Counted from the first letter of the stretch, positions 6,990 through 15,503 are shown. The stretch is DNA of 64,000 nt from JAJAZB01 sp965249815 (GCA_965249815.1 CBDFMV010000003.1:62001-126000), one strand, 5' to 3'. Numbers and translations are program-made. The notes: generated by a model not told the origin, from the sequence alone.

Positions 6990-7907
6990 TTATTTTTCGA
7001 TAAGCTTCTGGTAGGTGAGTCGGCCTGCCGTATTGGAAAGCACAAGGTCAAAACGGGAAGCCGTCGTGACTTTTCGGGTGTTGTAGCGAAGGGTGAACTC
7101 GTCGGCGTAGGCTTGCAGGTGTTTAAAGCTTACCCAGTGGTAAATCCCATCAATGCCCCGCTTGAATTGGCTCCAAAAGCCTTCTATGGTGTTGGTATGG
7201 GCCATGCCGTTGACGTACTCCTTTGCCCCGTGGCGAATGACAGCGTGTTCGTAGTTGCCCTGAATGCCCCGGTACGCGCCGTATTCGTCGGTTACGACCG
7301 TTGCACCCGGCTCCACGTTCTGATGAATCAACCCCTGAACGGTTTTGCGGTCGGTACTTTCAACGACTTGCGCCACAACGTTCCCGCCGCGTTCAACCAA
7401 ACCCACCACCGCCTTTTTCGTTTTGGTGCTACGGCCTTGCGTCCCTTCGGTGCGCTTGGAGGCGTGTTTGTTCTTTTCGGCACCACCGACGTAGGTCTCA
7501 TCAACTTCGACGGTTCCCGACATGACGGCGGCAAAATTGGGGTGGTCAAAGGCATAGCGAAGGCGGTGCAACATGAACCATGCCGATTTTTGGGTCACGT
7601 CAATATCCTTAGCCAGTTGGTGCGAGGAAATACCCTTCTTATGGGATGAAAAGACGTAGAGCGCCAGAAACCACTTTTGAAGGGGAATCTTGGTGTCCTC
7701 GAAAATGGTGCCGACCTTCACGTTGAAGTATTTGCCGGTATTCTTGCATTTGTAGCGACCCCCGGCGCACTTATAGACCCTCGACGTAGCATCGAAAGGC
7801 GAAACCGGAATCCCGTCCCAGCGCAGGGTTTCGAGGTGTTCAATACAAGCCTGTTCGGTTGGGAAGGCTTGTAGGAGATCGTGAATGCTTTTGAACTCGG
7901 ACACCAT
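6990..7907 (-). CDS. IS1595-family (ISXO2-like) transposase
   Basis: This 305-residue DDE-type transposase moves the surrounding element. The N-terminus has a Cys-containing KCAGGRYKCKNTGKYF segment typical of the family's zinc-binding region, followed by FSSHKKGISSHQLA and the catalytic-domain motifs VDETYVGG (first Asp), VTDEYGAYRG (second Asp) and NTIEGFWSQFKRGI (Glu). All expected catalytic residues are present and the frame is intact, so it may be active. The ATG at 7907 is preferred over the upstream TTG at 7916. The gene lies near the right end, 56 bp inside the TIR, and reads toward the passengers. Confidence 0.95.
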   Translation of the reverse strand: MVSEFKSIHDLLQAFPTEQACIEHLETLRWDGIPVSPFDATSRVYKCAGGRYKCKNTGKYFNVKVGTIFEDTKIPLQKWFLALYVFSSHKKGISSHQLAKDIDVTQKSAWFMLHRLRYAFDHPNFAAVMSGTVEVDETYVGGAEKNKHASKRTEGTQGRSTKTKKAVVGLVERGGNVVAQVVESTDRKTVQGLIHQNVEPGATVVTDEYGAYRGIQGNYEHAVIRHGAKEYVNGMAHTNTIEGFWSQFKRGIDGIYHWVSFKHLQAYADEFTLRYNTRKVTTASRFDLVLSNTAGRLTYQKLIEK

Positions 7908-7962
7908 AAATAACAAAGATTATGGTGTAAATATATGCTCAAAAATCCACACTCGCAAGGAT

Positions 7963-7995
7963 TGGTGTAAATTTGTATATCATTACCTAAAAAAT
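7963..7995 (+). promoter_or_regulatory. Possible outward -7 box in the IS right end
   Basis: TAAATTTG (7968-7975) matches the Bacteroidota -7 consensus TAnnTTTG and points out of the element toward the thiolase ATG at 8023, which would leave a leader of about 40 nt. A convincing -33 TTTG is not seen at the right distance, so this is a weak prediction. Confidence 0.35.
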
Positions 7996-8022
7996 TTACC
8001 TTCGCAAAAAACTAAAAACCCA

Positions 8023-9201
8023 ATGGACGCCTACATCGTAGCCGGGTACCGCACCGCCGTGGGCAAGGCCCCGCGCGGCGGGTTTCGCTTCACCCGCCCC
8101 GACGACCTCGCCGCCGAGGTCATCAAGCACCTCGTCGCCTCGGTGCCTAACCTCGACCCCGCCCGCATCGACGACCTCATCGTCGGCAACGCCGTGCCCG
8201 AAGCTGAGCAGGGCATGCAGATTTCGCGGTACATCGCGCTGCTGGCGCTGCCCAGCACCGTGTCGGGCGTGACCATCAACCGCTACTGCGGCTCCGGGCT
8301 GGAAGCCATCGCACTCGCTTCGGCCAAAATCCGCACGGGTATGGCCGACTGCATCGTAGCGGGCGGCACCGAGAGCATGAGCATGGTACCCGTGATGGGT
8401 TACAAAACGGCCCTGAACTTTGAAATCGCCAAAGCCCACCCCGACTACTACATCGGCATGGGCCTGACCGCCGAGCAGGTGGCGAAGCAGTTCAACATCG
8501 CCCGCGACGCCCAGGACGAATTTGCCTACCACTCGCACCAGAAGGCCATCGCGGCCATTCAGGAGGGCAAATTCAAGGCTGAAATCGTGCCGGTGAATGT
8601 GCAGGAAACCTACTTCGACGCCGAAACCGGCAAGAAAAAAACAAAGCAGTGGGTGGTGGACACCGACGAAGGCCCCCGCGCCGACACGAGCGCCGAAGCG
8701 CTGGCGAAGCTGAAACCCGTTTTCGCGGCGGGCGGCTCGGTCACGGCGGGGAATTCGTCCCAAACTTCCGACGGCGCGGCCTTCGTGCTCGTCATGTCGG
8801 AGGCGATGGTCAACGAGTTGAACCTCCAGCCCATCGCCCGGCTGGTGAGCTACGCCACGGCGGGCGTGGAGCCGCGCATCATGGGCATCGGGCCGGTGGC
8901 GGCCATTCCGAAGGCCGTCAAACAGGCCGGGCTGAAGCTCGACGACATCGAGCAGATTGAATTGAACGAAGCTTTTGCCGCCCAATCGCTGGCCGTGATT
9001 CAGGAACTGGGCCTTGACCGCGAAAAAATCAACCCCAACGGCGGGGCCATCGCCCTGGGCCACCCGCTGGGCTGCTCGGGCGCTAAACTGAGCATCCAGC
9101 TCCTGAACGAAATGCGCCGCCGCGACCAGAAGTACGGCATGGTGACCGCCTGCGTGGGCGGCGGGCAGGGCGTGGCAGGGGTGTTTGAACGGTTGAATTG
9201 A
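8023..9201 (+). CDS. fadA: Acetyl-CoA C-acyltransferase (thiolase)
   Basis: This thiolase catalyses the last step of fatty-acid beta-oxidation, or acetoacetyl-CoA synthesis in reverse. At 392 residues it has normal length, with the acylated cysteine in NRYCGSG (Cys89), the NEAFA motif, the GHPLGCSG histidine (His347) and the CVGGGQG proton-transfer cysteine (Cys377). The frame opens earlier (7885), but MDAYIVAGYRTAVGKA is the family N-terminus, so the ATG at 8023 is chosen. The right end of the IS element lies 35 bp upstream, so the native promoter has been displaced; a TAAATTTG -7-like box inside the TIR may now drive it. Confidence 0.95.
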   Translation: MDAYIVAGYRTAVGKAPRGGFRFTRPDDLAAEVIKHLVASVPNLDPARIDDLIVGNAVPEAEQGMQISRYIALLALPSTVSGVTINRYCGSGLEAIALASAKIRTGMADCIVAGGTESMSMVPVMGYKTALNFEIAKAHPDYYIGMGLTAEQVAKQFNIARDAQDEFAYHSHQKAIAAIQEGKFKAEIVPVNVQETYFDAETGKKKTKQWVVDTDEGPRADTSAEALAKLKPVFAAGGSVTAGNSSQTSDGAAFVLVMSEAMVNELNLQPIARLVSYATAGVEPRIMGIGPVAAIPKAVKQAGLKLDDIEQIELNEAFAAQSLAVIQELGLDREKINPNGGAIALGHPLGCSGAKLSIQLLNEMRRRDQKYGMVTACVGGGQGVAGVFERLN

Positions 9202-9275
9202 GCAGGGGGGCGATTCATCGGCACACGATCAGGAAGGTTTGGTTTCTGGTCAACGCGCCTCTGGGCAGCGCCGCT

Positions 9276-10511
9276 TCAGGCCAGTTGGGTCAGTTTTTCC
9301 TGAATGGTATGCCGGTCGGCCACTGTCTTCGCCAGGACGTACGCCTGCCGGAAGCACTGTCTGGCCTGCCCCGGGTCGGTGGCCCGGTACAGTTCGCCCA
9401 GCAGCACGAAATACAGGTGGTTGGTTTCCAGCCGGAGGTTCCGGGCTTCGGCCAGCGCCGCTTCCTGACCCCCGACTTTGTAGAGCGCGTACAATCGGTT
9501 GAGGGCTACGCTGGGGGAATCGTTGATCAACCGGAGCTGGTCGTAAAGTTCTAAAATTGAAGTCCATTTTTCCGAAGAGTCTTCCTTCAGGCAATGCCAG
9601 GACGCAATACGGGCTTCCAGGTGGTATATGCTGACTTCATCGCCCTGCAGGGAGCGGTCAAGGTAGTAAATCCCCCTCCGAATCAGGGCGGTATCCCAGA
9701 GTGCTTCGTCTTGCTGTTCGTAGAGCAGCACCGACGCACCAGTCGTTTGCCGGGCCTCAAACCGCGACGCGTGAAAACACATCAGGGCCATCAGCGCGTT
9801 GGTTTTGGGGTGGTCGGTGCGCTCATAGTCGGTCAGCATCACCCCCAGGCGCATGGCCTCGAAGCACACGTCTTTCTGCAAGGTTCGGTTCTGCGTTTTT
9901 GAATAATACCCCTCGCTGAACAGCAGGTAGATCACGCGAAGCACGCGGTCGAGGCGGCGGATCAACTCCGCCTCCGGCGGCACTTCCAGCGTGATGCGCT
10001 CACGGCGCAGTTTTTCTTTGGCCCGGAATAGCCGCTTGTTGATGGTTTCCTTGTTCGACAGAAACGCCTCGGCGATCTCATCAATGCCAAACCCGCAGAG
10101 GATGCGCAGGGCCAGACCAATCTGGGCTTCCGGGGCAATGACCGGTGTGCAGAGGGCGAAGAGCATTTGCAACTGGCTGTCGCGGATGGTTTCCTCCGAA
10201 AAACTCAACAGGTTTTCCTCCTCCCCGGCGACCCGTTGGGCCGTCAGGTCGGGAAGGATTTTTTCGTTCAGCACCTTCCGTTTTCGGAAGTAGTACAGGG
10301 CTTTTTGCTTGGCAACCGCGTACAGCCAGGCGGTCGGGTTGGGCGGTAGCCCCCGCAGGCCCCAGGTTTGGGCGGCCTGCAAAAACGTGTCGCCCACGAT
10401 GTCTTCGGCCAGCTCGATGTGCTCCAGGCCAAATCGTCGGCTGATTACTGCCACCAGCTTAGAGAACTCCTGCTGAAATAAGCGCTTGAGCGATTCCTGT
10501 TCGTTTCCCAT
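9276..10511 (-). CDS. ECF42-type RNA polymerase sigma factor with C-terminal TPR-like region
   Basis: The 411-residue protein has ECF sigma region 2 (about 8-75, FGLEHIELAEDIVGDTFLQA and PNPTAWLYAVAKQKALYYFRKRK), region 4 (about 110-175, GFGIDEIAEAFLSNKETINKRLFRAKEKL) and a long helical extension (about 185-411, DUF6596/TPR-like). That architecture is characteristic of the ECF42 group, which has no anti-sigma factor and is usually encoded beside YciI/DGPF proteins. That holds here: a YciI protein is encoded 14 bp upstream on the same strand. The extension is thought to control activity. ATG at 10511. Confidence 0.92.
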   Translation of the reverse strand: MGNEQESLKRLFQQEFSKLVAVISRRFGLEHIELAEDIVGDTFLQAAQTWGLRGLPPNPTAWLYAVAKQKALYYFRKRKVLNEKILPDLTAQRVAGEEENLLSFSEETIRDSQLQMLFALCTPVIAPEAQIGLALRILCGFGIDEIAEAFLSNKETINKRLFRAKEKLRRERITLEVPPEAELIRRLDRVLRVIYLLFSEGYYSKTQNRTLQKDVCFEAMRLGVMLTDYERTDHPKTNALMALMCFHASRFEARQTTGASVLLYEQQDEALWDTALIRRGIYYLDRSLQGDEVSIYHLEARIASWHCLKEDSSEKWTSILELYDQLRLINDSPSVALNRLYALYKVGGQEAALAEARNLRLETNHLYFVLLGELYRATDPGQARQCFRQAYVLAKTVADRHTIQEKLTQLA

Positions 10512-10525
10512 CCAGGGTCTTTGGG

Positions 10526-10864
10526 TCAGTTGAGAATGGCCCGGATTTCCACGCTACCCCCCGCATCCAGGGCCGGGCAACCGTAGGCCAGGGCCGTAGC
10601 TTCCTCGAGGCTTTCGGCCCGTACGATCAGGAAACTGCCCAACCGCTCTTTTATTTCCACAAACGGACCGTCTGTTACGAGTCCACCGGCCTTCAGCACT
10701 TTCCCTTCGGTGGCCAGGCGGGGTCCGCTGCCAACCAGCTTCCCCTGGGCGGCAATGCCCCCCACCCACTCCTGCCAGCGCTTGGTGATGGCTTCCAGTT
10801 CGGTGGGCGACAAGTGGCTATGCTCGTAGCTGGGTTGACGAAACAACAAAGCAAACTCAGTCAT
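10526..10864 (-). CDS. YciI-family (DGPF) protein
   Basis: This is a 112-residue ferredoxin-like fold protein. The family signature is the DGPF motif in TDGPFVEIKERLG (about 66-78), with the conserved GPRLA and FLIVRAESLEEATALA segments. It lies immediately upstream of the ECF42-type sigma gene (14 bp) in the same operon, the standard genomic partner of that sigma group, and is presumably part of its regulon. The biochemical function of DGPF proteins is not established. ATG at 10864. Confidence 0.92.
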   Translation of the reverse strand: MTEFALLFRQPSYEHSHLSPTELEAITKRWQEWVGGIAAQGKLVGSGPRLATEGKVLKAGGLVTDGPFVEIKERLGSFLIVRAESLEEATALAYGCPALDAGGSVEIRAILN

Positions 10865-10915
10865 GCGATTTCTAAAAAAAGGGGTGAGTAGTTGAGTTGA
10901 ACGGGCGCTGCCGGT

Positions 10916-11356
10916 TTAGCGGGTCGGCTCCTGAGCGTGTTCCAACCGGGGCGCTTTCCCCGCCGACACCAACCGGCGGTCGGCGGGGCGCAGGTACCAG
11001 GACCAAACGGTCAGCACAGCAAAAAGGAACGGGGCGATCCAGTGCTGAACTGCGTCGCCGGAAGCCAGGTGGGAAATAACGGCTCCCGTCAGCAGAAAAA
11101 AGAACCCGGCGTAGGCCCATTCTTTCACCAGCAAAAAGCCTGGTATCACCAGGATGATTCCCCCGACTATTTTCCAGGCCCCGATGAGTTTCATCGAGTA
11201 CAGCGGGTACCCAATGTGGATGAACCCGTCGGCATTGAATTTCGCTCCGAAAAACTGGCCAGTACCGCCGAGCACCATGCCGAACACCAGGAAACCGGTC
11301 ACTATCCAGTACCACACGCGTTTTCTTTTTTGGGAGGTCTGTTCGTTGAGTAACAT
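10916..11356 (-). CDS. DoxX-like integral membrane protein
   Basis: This is a 146-residue protein with four predicted transmembrane helices: about 15-35 (YWIVTGFLVFGMVLGGTG), 55-77 (KIVGGIILVIPGFLLV), 78-98 and 102-122. The motif GYPLYSMKLIGAWKIVGGIIL is typical of DoxX-like proteins. It is probably co-transcribed with yciI and the ECF42 sigma gene (51 bp to yciI), an association often seen in this group. The ATG at 11356 is preferred over a start ten codons upstream because it keeps a short charged N-terminus. Its role is unknown. Confidence 0.85.
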   Translation of the reverse strand: MLLNEQTSQKRKRVWYWIVTGFLVFGMVLGGTGQFFGAKFNADGFIHIGYPLYSMKLIGAWKIVGGIILVIPGFLLVKEWAYAGFFFLLTGAVISHLASGDAVQHWIAPFLFAVLTVWSWYLRPADRRLVSAGKAPRLEHAQEPTR

Positions 11357-11586
11357 ATCAAGCTGCTTTTTAAAGGTACACCCCACTAATGCCCGGGCCG
11401 CGCCGGATTGGACAGGTGGCAGTGTTTTTTTTATCCCGGGGGCATTCGGTTTAAAACGTGGCCAATGTTGACCACCTGCCTGACCGGGTCAACACCTTCA
11501 GCGGGTATCCTGCTCCTTCTTCGAAACAAGTAGCTTTTCGGCCCGTCCGTCTTTGCAAGTTTAACCTTAATCCGTTCCGGCTACCG

Positions 11587-13695
11587 ATGCGACTCCTGGC
11601 TTTCCTCGCCCTGTGCGTAACGGGCGGCCTCCTTCTGCCCGGCCCCCCTCTGGCCCCGCCCACCGACTGGCCCGAGTACAACGGCGGTCCTGACCGCAAC
11701 CATTTTTCGCCCCTCACGCAAATTACCCCCGCCAACGTCGCCAACCTGCACGTGGCCTGGAGCTACGCTTCGGGCGGAGCGGATACGGCGAGAAACAGCA
11801 CCCAGATGCAGTGCAACCCGCTCATCATCGGCGGCGTGCTGTACGGCGTTTCGGCGGGGTCGCAGGCGTTCGCGGTCGATGCCGCCACGGGCAAAGAAAT
11901 CTGGAAAACGGCTTTCACCGACGACACCTTCGCCATGAACAGCCGGGGCGTGACGCACTGGACGGACGGACGCGTAGCCCGAATTTTTTTCGCCTACGGT
12001 TCCCTGCTCTACGCCCTCGACGCCCGCACGGGTCGACCGATTCCAACCTTCGGGAAAAACGGTAAAATCAACCTCCGCGACGGCCTCGACCGCCCCGGTG
12101 CCGACGATTACGTGGTGAGCAACACGCCGGGCGTGGTGTACAAAAACCTGCTCATCGTGGGTCACCGGGTGTCGGAAGTGGCCCCCGCCCTGCCCGGCGA
12201 CATCCGCGCCTACGACCTGCGCACGGGGCGGCTCGTGTGGACGTTCCACACCATTCCGCACCCCGGCGAGTACGGGGCCGATACCTGGCCGAAGGACGGC
12301 TACCGGCATTTCGGCGGGGCCAACAACTGGATGGGCATGGCCCTCGACCGGCAACGCGGCATTGTGTACGCGCCCACTGGCACGGCGGCTTTCGATTTGT
12401 ACGGGGCCACCCGGCCCGGCCAGAACCTGTTCGGCAACAGCCTCATCGCGCTCGACGCGGCCACGGGCAAGCGGCGGTGGCATTTCCAGACCGTCCACCA
12501 CGACATCTGGGACCGCGACATTCCGGCTCCGCCCAACCTGTTCACCGTCGTGCACGAGGGGAAAAAGGTGGACGCCGTTTCGGTGCTGTCGAAACAAGGT
12601 TTTCTGTTCGCCTTCAACCGGGTGACGGGCAAGCCGCTGTTTCCCATCGAAGAACGGCCCATGCCCGCCTCGACGGTGCCGGGGGAAAAAGCCTGGCCCA
12701 CCCAGCCGATTCCGCTCAAACCTGCGCCGTTCACGAAACAGACGTTTACCGAGGCCGACCTCAACGATTTCGTGGCCGACCGCGACACGGTGCTGAGCCA
12801 GCTTCGGCGCTGGCAAAAGGGCAAGCCGTTCTTTCCGTTGCCGCTGAGTCCCAACCGCACCGTGTTTTTTCCCGGCACCGACGGCGGGGCGCAGTGGGGC
12901 GGCGCGGCGGTGGATGAAAACGGGGTGCTGTATGTGCCCGCGAAGGAGATTCCGGTGACGATGGGGCTGGTAGAAACCCCGCGCGACGCCGACAGGAATG
13001 CCGGCGCGACGGGTGCGCGGCTGTACCAAACCCACTGCGCCGCCTGCCACGGCCCCAACCGCGAGGGCAGCCACGACGGCAGCTACCCGGCGTTGGTGAC
13101 TGTTTCTCAAAAACGAACCGAAGCCGCCGTGGCGCAGGTCCTCGCCCGTGGCCAGGGCATGATGCCCGCCTTCCGGCACCTGAAAGACGCCGAGCGCAAA
13201 GCCATCGTGGATTTTTTGTTCGGAAAAACCGCCTCCGTCGCCAGCACCGGGAAAACGGGCCTCGACACCGCGCCTTACCACCACACCGGCTTCGCCCGCT
13301 GGTACGACCGCGCCGGGTACCCCGTGAGCCGCCCGCCCTGGGGCACACTGACGGCCATCGATATGAACACGGGCGAACACCGCTGGCGCGTTCCGCTGGG
13401 CGAATACCCCGAACTCGTGGCGAAGGGCCTCCCGCCCACCGGCACTGACAACTACGGAGCCCCGGCCGTGACGGCGGGCGGGCTGCTCTTCATCGCCTCC
13501 TCCCGCGACGAACTCATCCGGGCCTTCGACCGAAAAACGGGCAAGGAACTCTGGCGGGCCAAATTGCCCGCCGCCGGGTACGCTTCGCCGAGCGTGTACG
13601 CCGTGAACGGACGGCAGTACGTGGTCATCGCCTGCGGGGGCGGGAAACTGCGCACAAAGTCGGGCGATCGTTACGTGGCGTTTTCGCTGCCCTGA
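11587..13695 (+). CDS. PQQ-dependent dehydrogenase with embedded cytochrome c domain
   Basis: This 702-residue exported quinoprotein oxidises a sugar or alcohol in the periplasm and passes electrons to the respiratory chain. A signal peptide is visible (LLAFLALCVTGGLLLPG). The eight-bladed propeller is marked by W-docking repeats (ALDARTGR, AVDAATGKEIWKT, AIDMNTGEHRWRV). A haem c site C484-x2-C487-H488 (CAACH) lies in a roughly 70-residue cytochrome insert before the last blades, with a likely Met ligand in GQGMMPAF. The substrate is not predictable. ATG at 11587 is chosen because upstream sequence would destroy the signal peptide. It is divergent from the DoxX gene. Confidence 0.9.
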   Translation: MRLLAFLALCVTGGLLLPGPPLAPPTDWPEYNGGPDRNHFSPLTQITPANVANLHVAWSYASGGADTARNSTQMQCNPLIIGGVLYGVSAGSQAFAVDAATGKEIWKTAFTDDTFAMNSRGVTHWTDGRVARIFFAYGSLLYALDARTGRPIPTFGKNGKINLRDGLDRPGADDYVVSNTPGVVYKNLLIVGHRVSEVAPALPGDIRAYDLRTGRLVWTFHTIPHPGEYGADTWPKDGYRHFGGANNWMGMALDRQRGIVYAPTGTAAFDLYGATRPGQNLFGNSLIALDAATGKRRWHFQTVHHDIWDRDIPAPPNLFTVVHEGKKVDAVSVLSKQGFLFAFNRVTGKPLFPIEERPMPASTVPGEKAWPTQPIPLKPAPFTKQTFTEADLNDFVADRDTVLSQLRRWQKGKPFFPLPLSPNRTVFFPGTDGGAQWGGAAVDENGVLYVPAKEIPVTMGLVETPRDADRNAGATGARLYQTHCAACHGPNREGSHDGSYPALVTVSQKRTEAAVAQVLARGQGMMPAFRHLKDAERKAIVDFLFGKTASVASTGKTGLDTAPYHHTGFARWYDRAGYPVSRPPWGTLTAIDMNTGEHRWRVPLGEYPELVAKGLPPTGTDNYGAPAVTAGGLLFIASSRDELIRAFDRKTGKELWRAKLPAAGYASPSVYAVNGRQYVVIACGGGKLRTKSGDRYVAFSLP

Positions 13696-13700
13696 CGGGC

Positions 13701-13740
13701 AAAACTTCCCGAAAGTTTCAGACCTTTCAGGAAGTTTTCT
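13701..13740 (+). terminator. Hairpin with T-run after the PQQ dehydrogenase gene
   Basis: AAAACTTCC (13701-13709) pairs with GGAAGTTTT (13730-13738), with an inner GAAAG/CTTTC stem, and is followed by TTTCTTT. It starts 6 bp after the dehydrogenase stop and ends just before the MFS start at 13747, so it may be an attenuating terminator. Confidence 0.6.
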
Positions 13741-13746
13741 TTCTCC

Positions 13747-14979
13747 ATGTTCCGCGATCGCCGCCTGCTGCTCATTTACGCCATTATTTTTGTGGACGTC
13801 GTCGTCGGTTCGGCCATTGGGCCGATTCTGCCGGATTTCGTGAAGGGCCTTTCGTACCCCCAACTCTGGCTTTCGCTGGGCACGGCGCTGTTTCTGGGCG
13901 TGCAGTTGTTCGCCGCGCCCCTGCTCGGCAAACTCTCCGACGGCTACGGGCGGCGGCCCGTGCTGATTGCCTCGGCGGTGGGCACCTTCCTGGCCGACTG
14001 CCTGCTGCTGCCCGTGCGGGCGGGTTTCTACCTCGCCAACCGCCTCAGCGACGGCCTCACCAACGGCATGTACGCAGCAGTGCGCTCGGCCATCACCGAC
14101 GTTTCGCCCAAAGACCAGTTGTTCAAAAACCTCGGCATCGAAGGGGCCATCGTGTCGCTGGGCTTCGTGATTGGCCCAGCGGTGGCGGGCTTGCTACTGA
14201 CCACCTTCGACGTCGTCCCCGCCGACCAGGCCCGCTACGTGGTGTTCCTGGCTGTGGGCCTTTCGGCGCTCAACGTCGGCCTGAGTTTGCTGTTGCGTGA
14301 AACCCACGAGGGTCGCACGGGCGTCACGACCGCCGAACTGCGGGGCGAACTGCGCAACGCGCTCAACGTTCACACGCTCTGGACGCGCCTGAAAGCCAAG
14401 GACGCCGACCGTCGTGGCCTGCGCCAACTCGTGACGATGCAACTTTTTCTGACGCTCAGCACGGGCTACTATTTTTACTTCGTGCCCTTCGCCAGCCTGA
14501 GCGCCCTGCAAATGGATGCCCGTGAGATTTCTTATTTCTTCATGTACTTCGGCGCGCTCAGCGTGGGCATCAGCTACGTGTTTTACACCTTCCTGGCCGA
14601 CCGCATCGACCAGCGCCGGTGGATAATCTGGCTGGCCGCGCTGGGCGTACCTGTGCTGGCGGGCTACGGACTCGTGGGCACGTCGCGGGTGGCGCTGTAT
14701 GTCATCGTGACCATCGACTGCCTCACGCTTTCGCTGATTCAGGGCCTCATCGAGGGGTTGATGGCCCACCTCACCACCGACGAAGACCGGGGCGAAGTGT
14801 TTGGCATCAACCAGGCGTTGCAGGGGCTGGCGAGTTTCACTACGACGCTGGTATTCGGGGTGCTGTCGCTGGTGGATTTGCGGCTGCCCTTCGCCTGGTT
14901 CGCGGTGTGTCTGGCGGGGGTGGCGGTACTGGCATTGGCTGGAAAAAAGCAATCAGCCGGGGTTGAGATTTCATCCTGA
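13747..14979 (+). CDS. MFS transporter (12 TM)
   Basis: The 410-residue protein has twelve hydrophobic segments. The loop 2-3 motif of the major facilitator superfamily, GKLSDGYGRRPVL, is at about residues 59-71, and a second-half equivalent (FLADRIDQRRW) follows about TM8. A central cytoplasmic loop (about 180-225) is charged. The first half includes DGLTNGMYAAVRSAITDVSP, reminiscent of TCR/Tet-type drug exporters, but the substrate cannot be assigned. ATG at 13747. It follows the PQQ dehydrogenase and precedes the SemiSWEET gene. Confidence 0.88.
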   Translation: MFRDRRLLLIYAIIFVDVVVGSAIGPILPDFVKGLSYPQLWLSLGTALFLGVQLFAAPLLGKLSDGYGRRPVLIASAVGTFLADCLLLPVRAGFYLANRLSDGLTNGMYAAVRSAITDVSPKDQLFKNLGIEGAIVSLGFVIGPAVAGLLLTTFDVVPADQARYVVFLAVGLSALNVGLSLLLRETHEGRTGVTTAELRGELRNALNVHTLWTRLKAKDADRRGLRQLVTMQLFLTLSTGYYFYFVPFASLSALQMDAREISYFFMYFGALSVGISYVFYTFLADRIDQRRWIIWLAALGVPVLAGYGLVGTSRVALYVIVTIDCLTLSLIQGLIEGLMAHLTTDEDRGEVFGINQALQGLASFTTTLVFGVLSLVDLRLPFAWFAVCLAGVAVLALAGKKQSAGVEISS

Positions 14980-15088
14980 AATTGCACTCTCAAAAGAACT
15001 TCGCTGCATTCTGACAACAATCAGGCGGTTTGCCTTGCGCGTGAGTTGCACTATTCCGACTTTTACTCCCGGTCTTTCTTTTAAAATC

Positions 15089-15337
15089 ATGTTGGAATCA
15101 CTCGGCTACAGCGCCGGTCTGCTCACCACGATGGCCTTCGTGCCGCAGGTCGTGCAGATTTATAAAACCAAATCGGCCAAAGACGTGTCGCTGGCCATGT
15201 TTCTGCTCTTCACGCTCGGCGTGGCGATGTGGCTCGTGTACGGCATCATCACGAAATCCTTCCCCGTCGTGGCCGCCAACAGCGTCACGCTGGCGCTGTC
15301 AGGCGTGATTTTGTACTTCAAGTTTCGCTACAAATAA
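15089..15337 (+). CDS. SemiSWEET-type sugar transporter
   Basis: This 82-residue protein has three transmembrane helices (about 5-24, 34-54 and 60-78). The PQ-loop motif is in TM1 (MAFVPQVVQIYKTKSAKDVS) and an Asn/Ser pair in TM3 (ANSVTL), as in the bacterial half-SWEETs, which dimerise to form a sugar facilitator. The open frame extends upstream to 14801, but that part overlaps the MFS gene and lacks family similarity, so the ATG at 15089 is chosen. A strong terminator follows 18 bp downstream. Confidence 0.93.
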   Translation: MLESLGYSAGLLTTMAFVPQVVQIYKTKSAKDVSLAMFLLFTLGVAMWLVYGIITKSFPVVAANSVTLALSGVILYFKFRYK

Positions 15338-15354
15338 CCCGTCCCGATTTTTTG

Positions 15355-15393
15355 AAAAGCCCCGGCTCGTCACCAACCGAGCCGGGGCTTTTT
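15355..15393 (+). terminator. Intrinsic terminator after the SemiSWEET gene
   Basis: AAAAGCCCCGGCTCG (15355-15369) pairs perfectly with CGAGCCGGGGCTTTT (15378-15392) around an 8-nt loop and ends in a T-run. It isolates the SemiSWEET transcript from the acyl-CoA dehydrogenase gene. Confidence 0.95.
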
Positions 15394-15420
15394 GCGTGAA
15401 ACGCTGCGTTAAAATTTTCC

Positions 15421-15444
15421 AAATAGTATGCTTGCATACTATTT
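15421..15444 (+). promoter_or_regulatory. Perfect palindromic operator upstream of acyl-CoA dehydrogenase
   Basis: AAATAGTATGC and GCATACTATTT form 11-bp perfect arms around a 2-bp centre. TATTTTCG at its right edge is one base off a TAnnTTTG -7 box, so bound protein would block the promoter. The size and symmetry suit a TetR-family fatty-acid-degradation repressor, but no such regulator gene is in the window. The ATG at 15504 is about 60 bp downstream. Confidence 0.65.
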
Positions 15445-15503
15445 TCGGAATGCCGAACTTTCGGCCACGTTGTCACGATTCACTTCAACTTGACTTTAAG
15501 CCC

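Larger units (their letters stand above)
4890..7987. mobile_element. IS1595-family element with passenger genes, complete with TIRs and 8-bp TSD
   Basis: The ends are 25-bp terminal inverted repeats at 4890-4914 and 7963-7987, matching at 23 of 25 positions (outer end GGTAATGATAT). Both ends are flanked by TAAAAAAT (4882-4889 and 7988-7995), an 8-bp direct repeat, which is the duplication length known for IS1595. The 3098-bp element holds, all on the minus strand, the transposase (6990-7907), an XRE/ImmA-IrrE protein, a hypothetical protein and a tRNA-like gene with a terminator. Passenger genes are known in this IS family, but I do not recall this combination. A 10-bp direct copy of the inner TIR sequence TGGTGTAAAT lies at 7923-7932. 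Confidence 0.92.

Noticed and set aside
11581..13863. A 760-codon open frame on the minus strand
   Set aside because: Antisense to the PQQ dehydrogenase; high GC keeps the opposite strand open. The plus-strand product has haem and propeller motifs.
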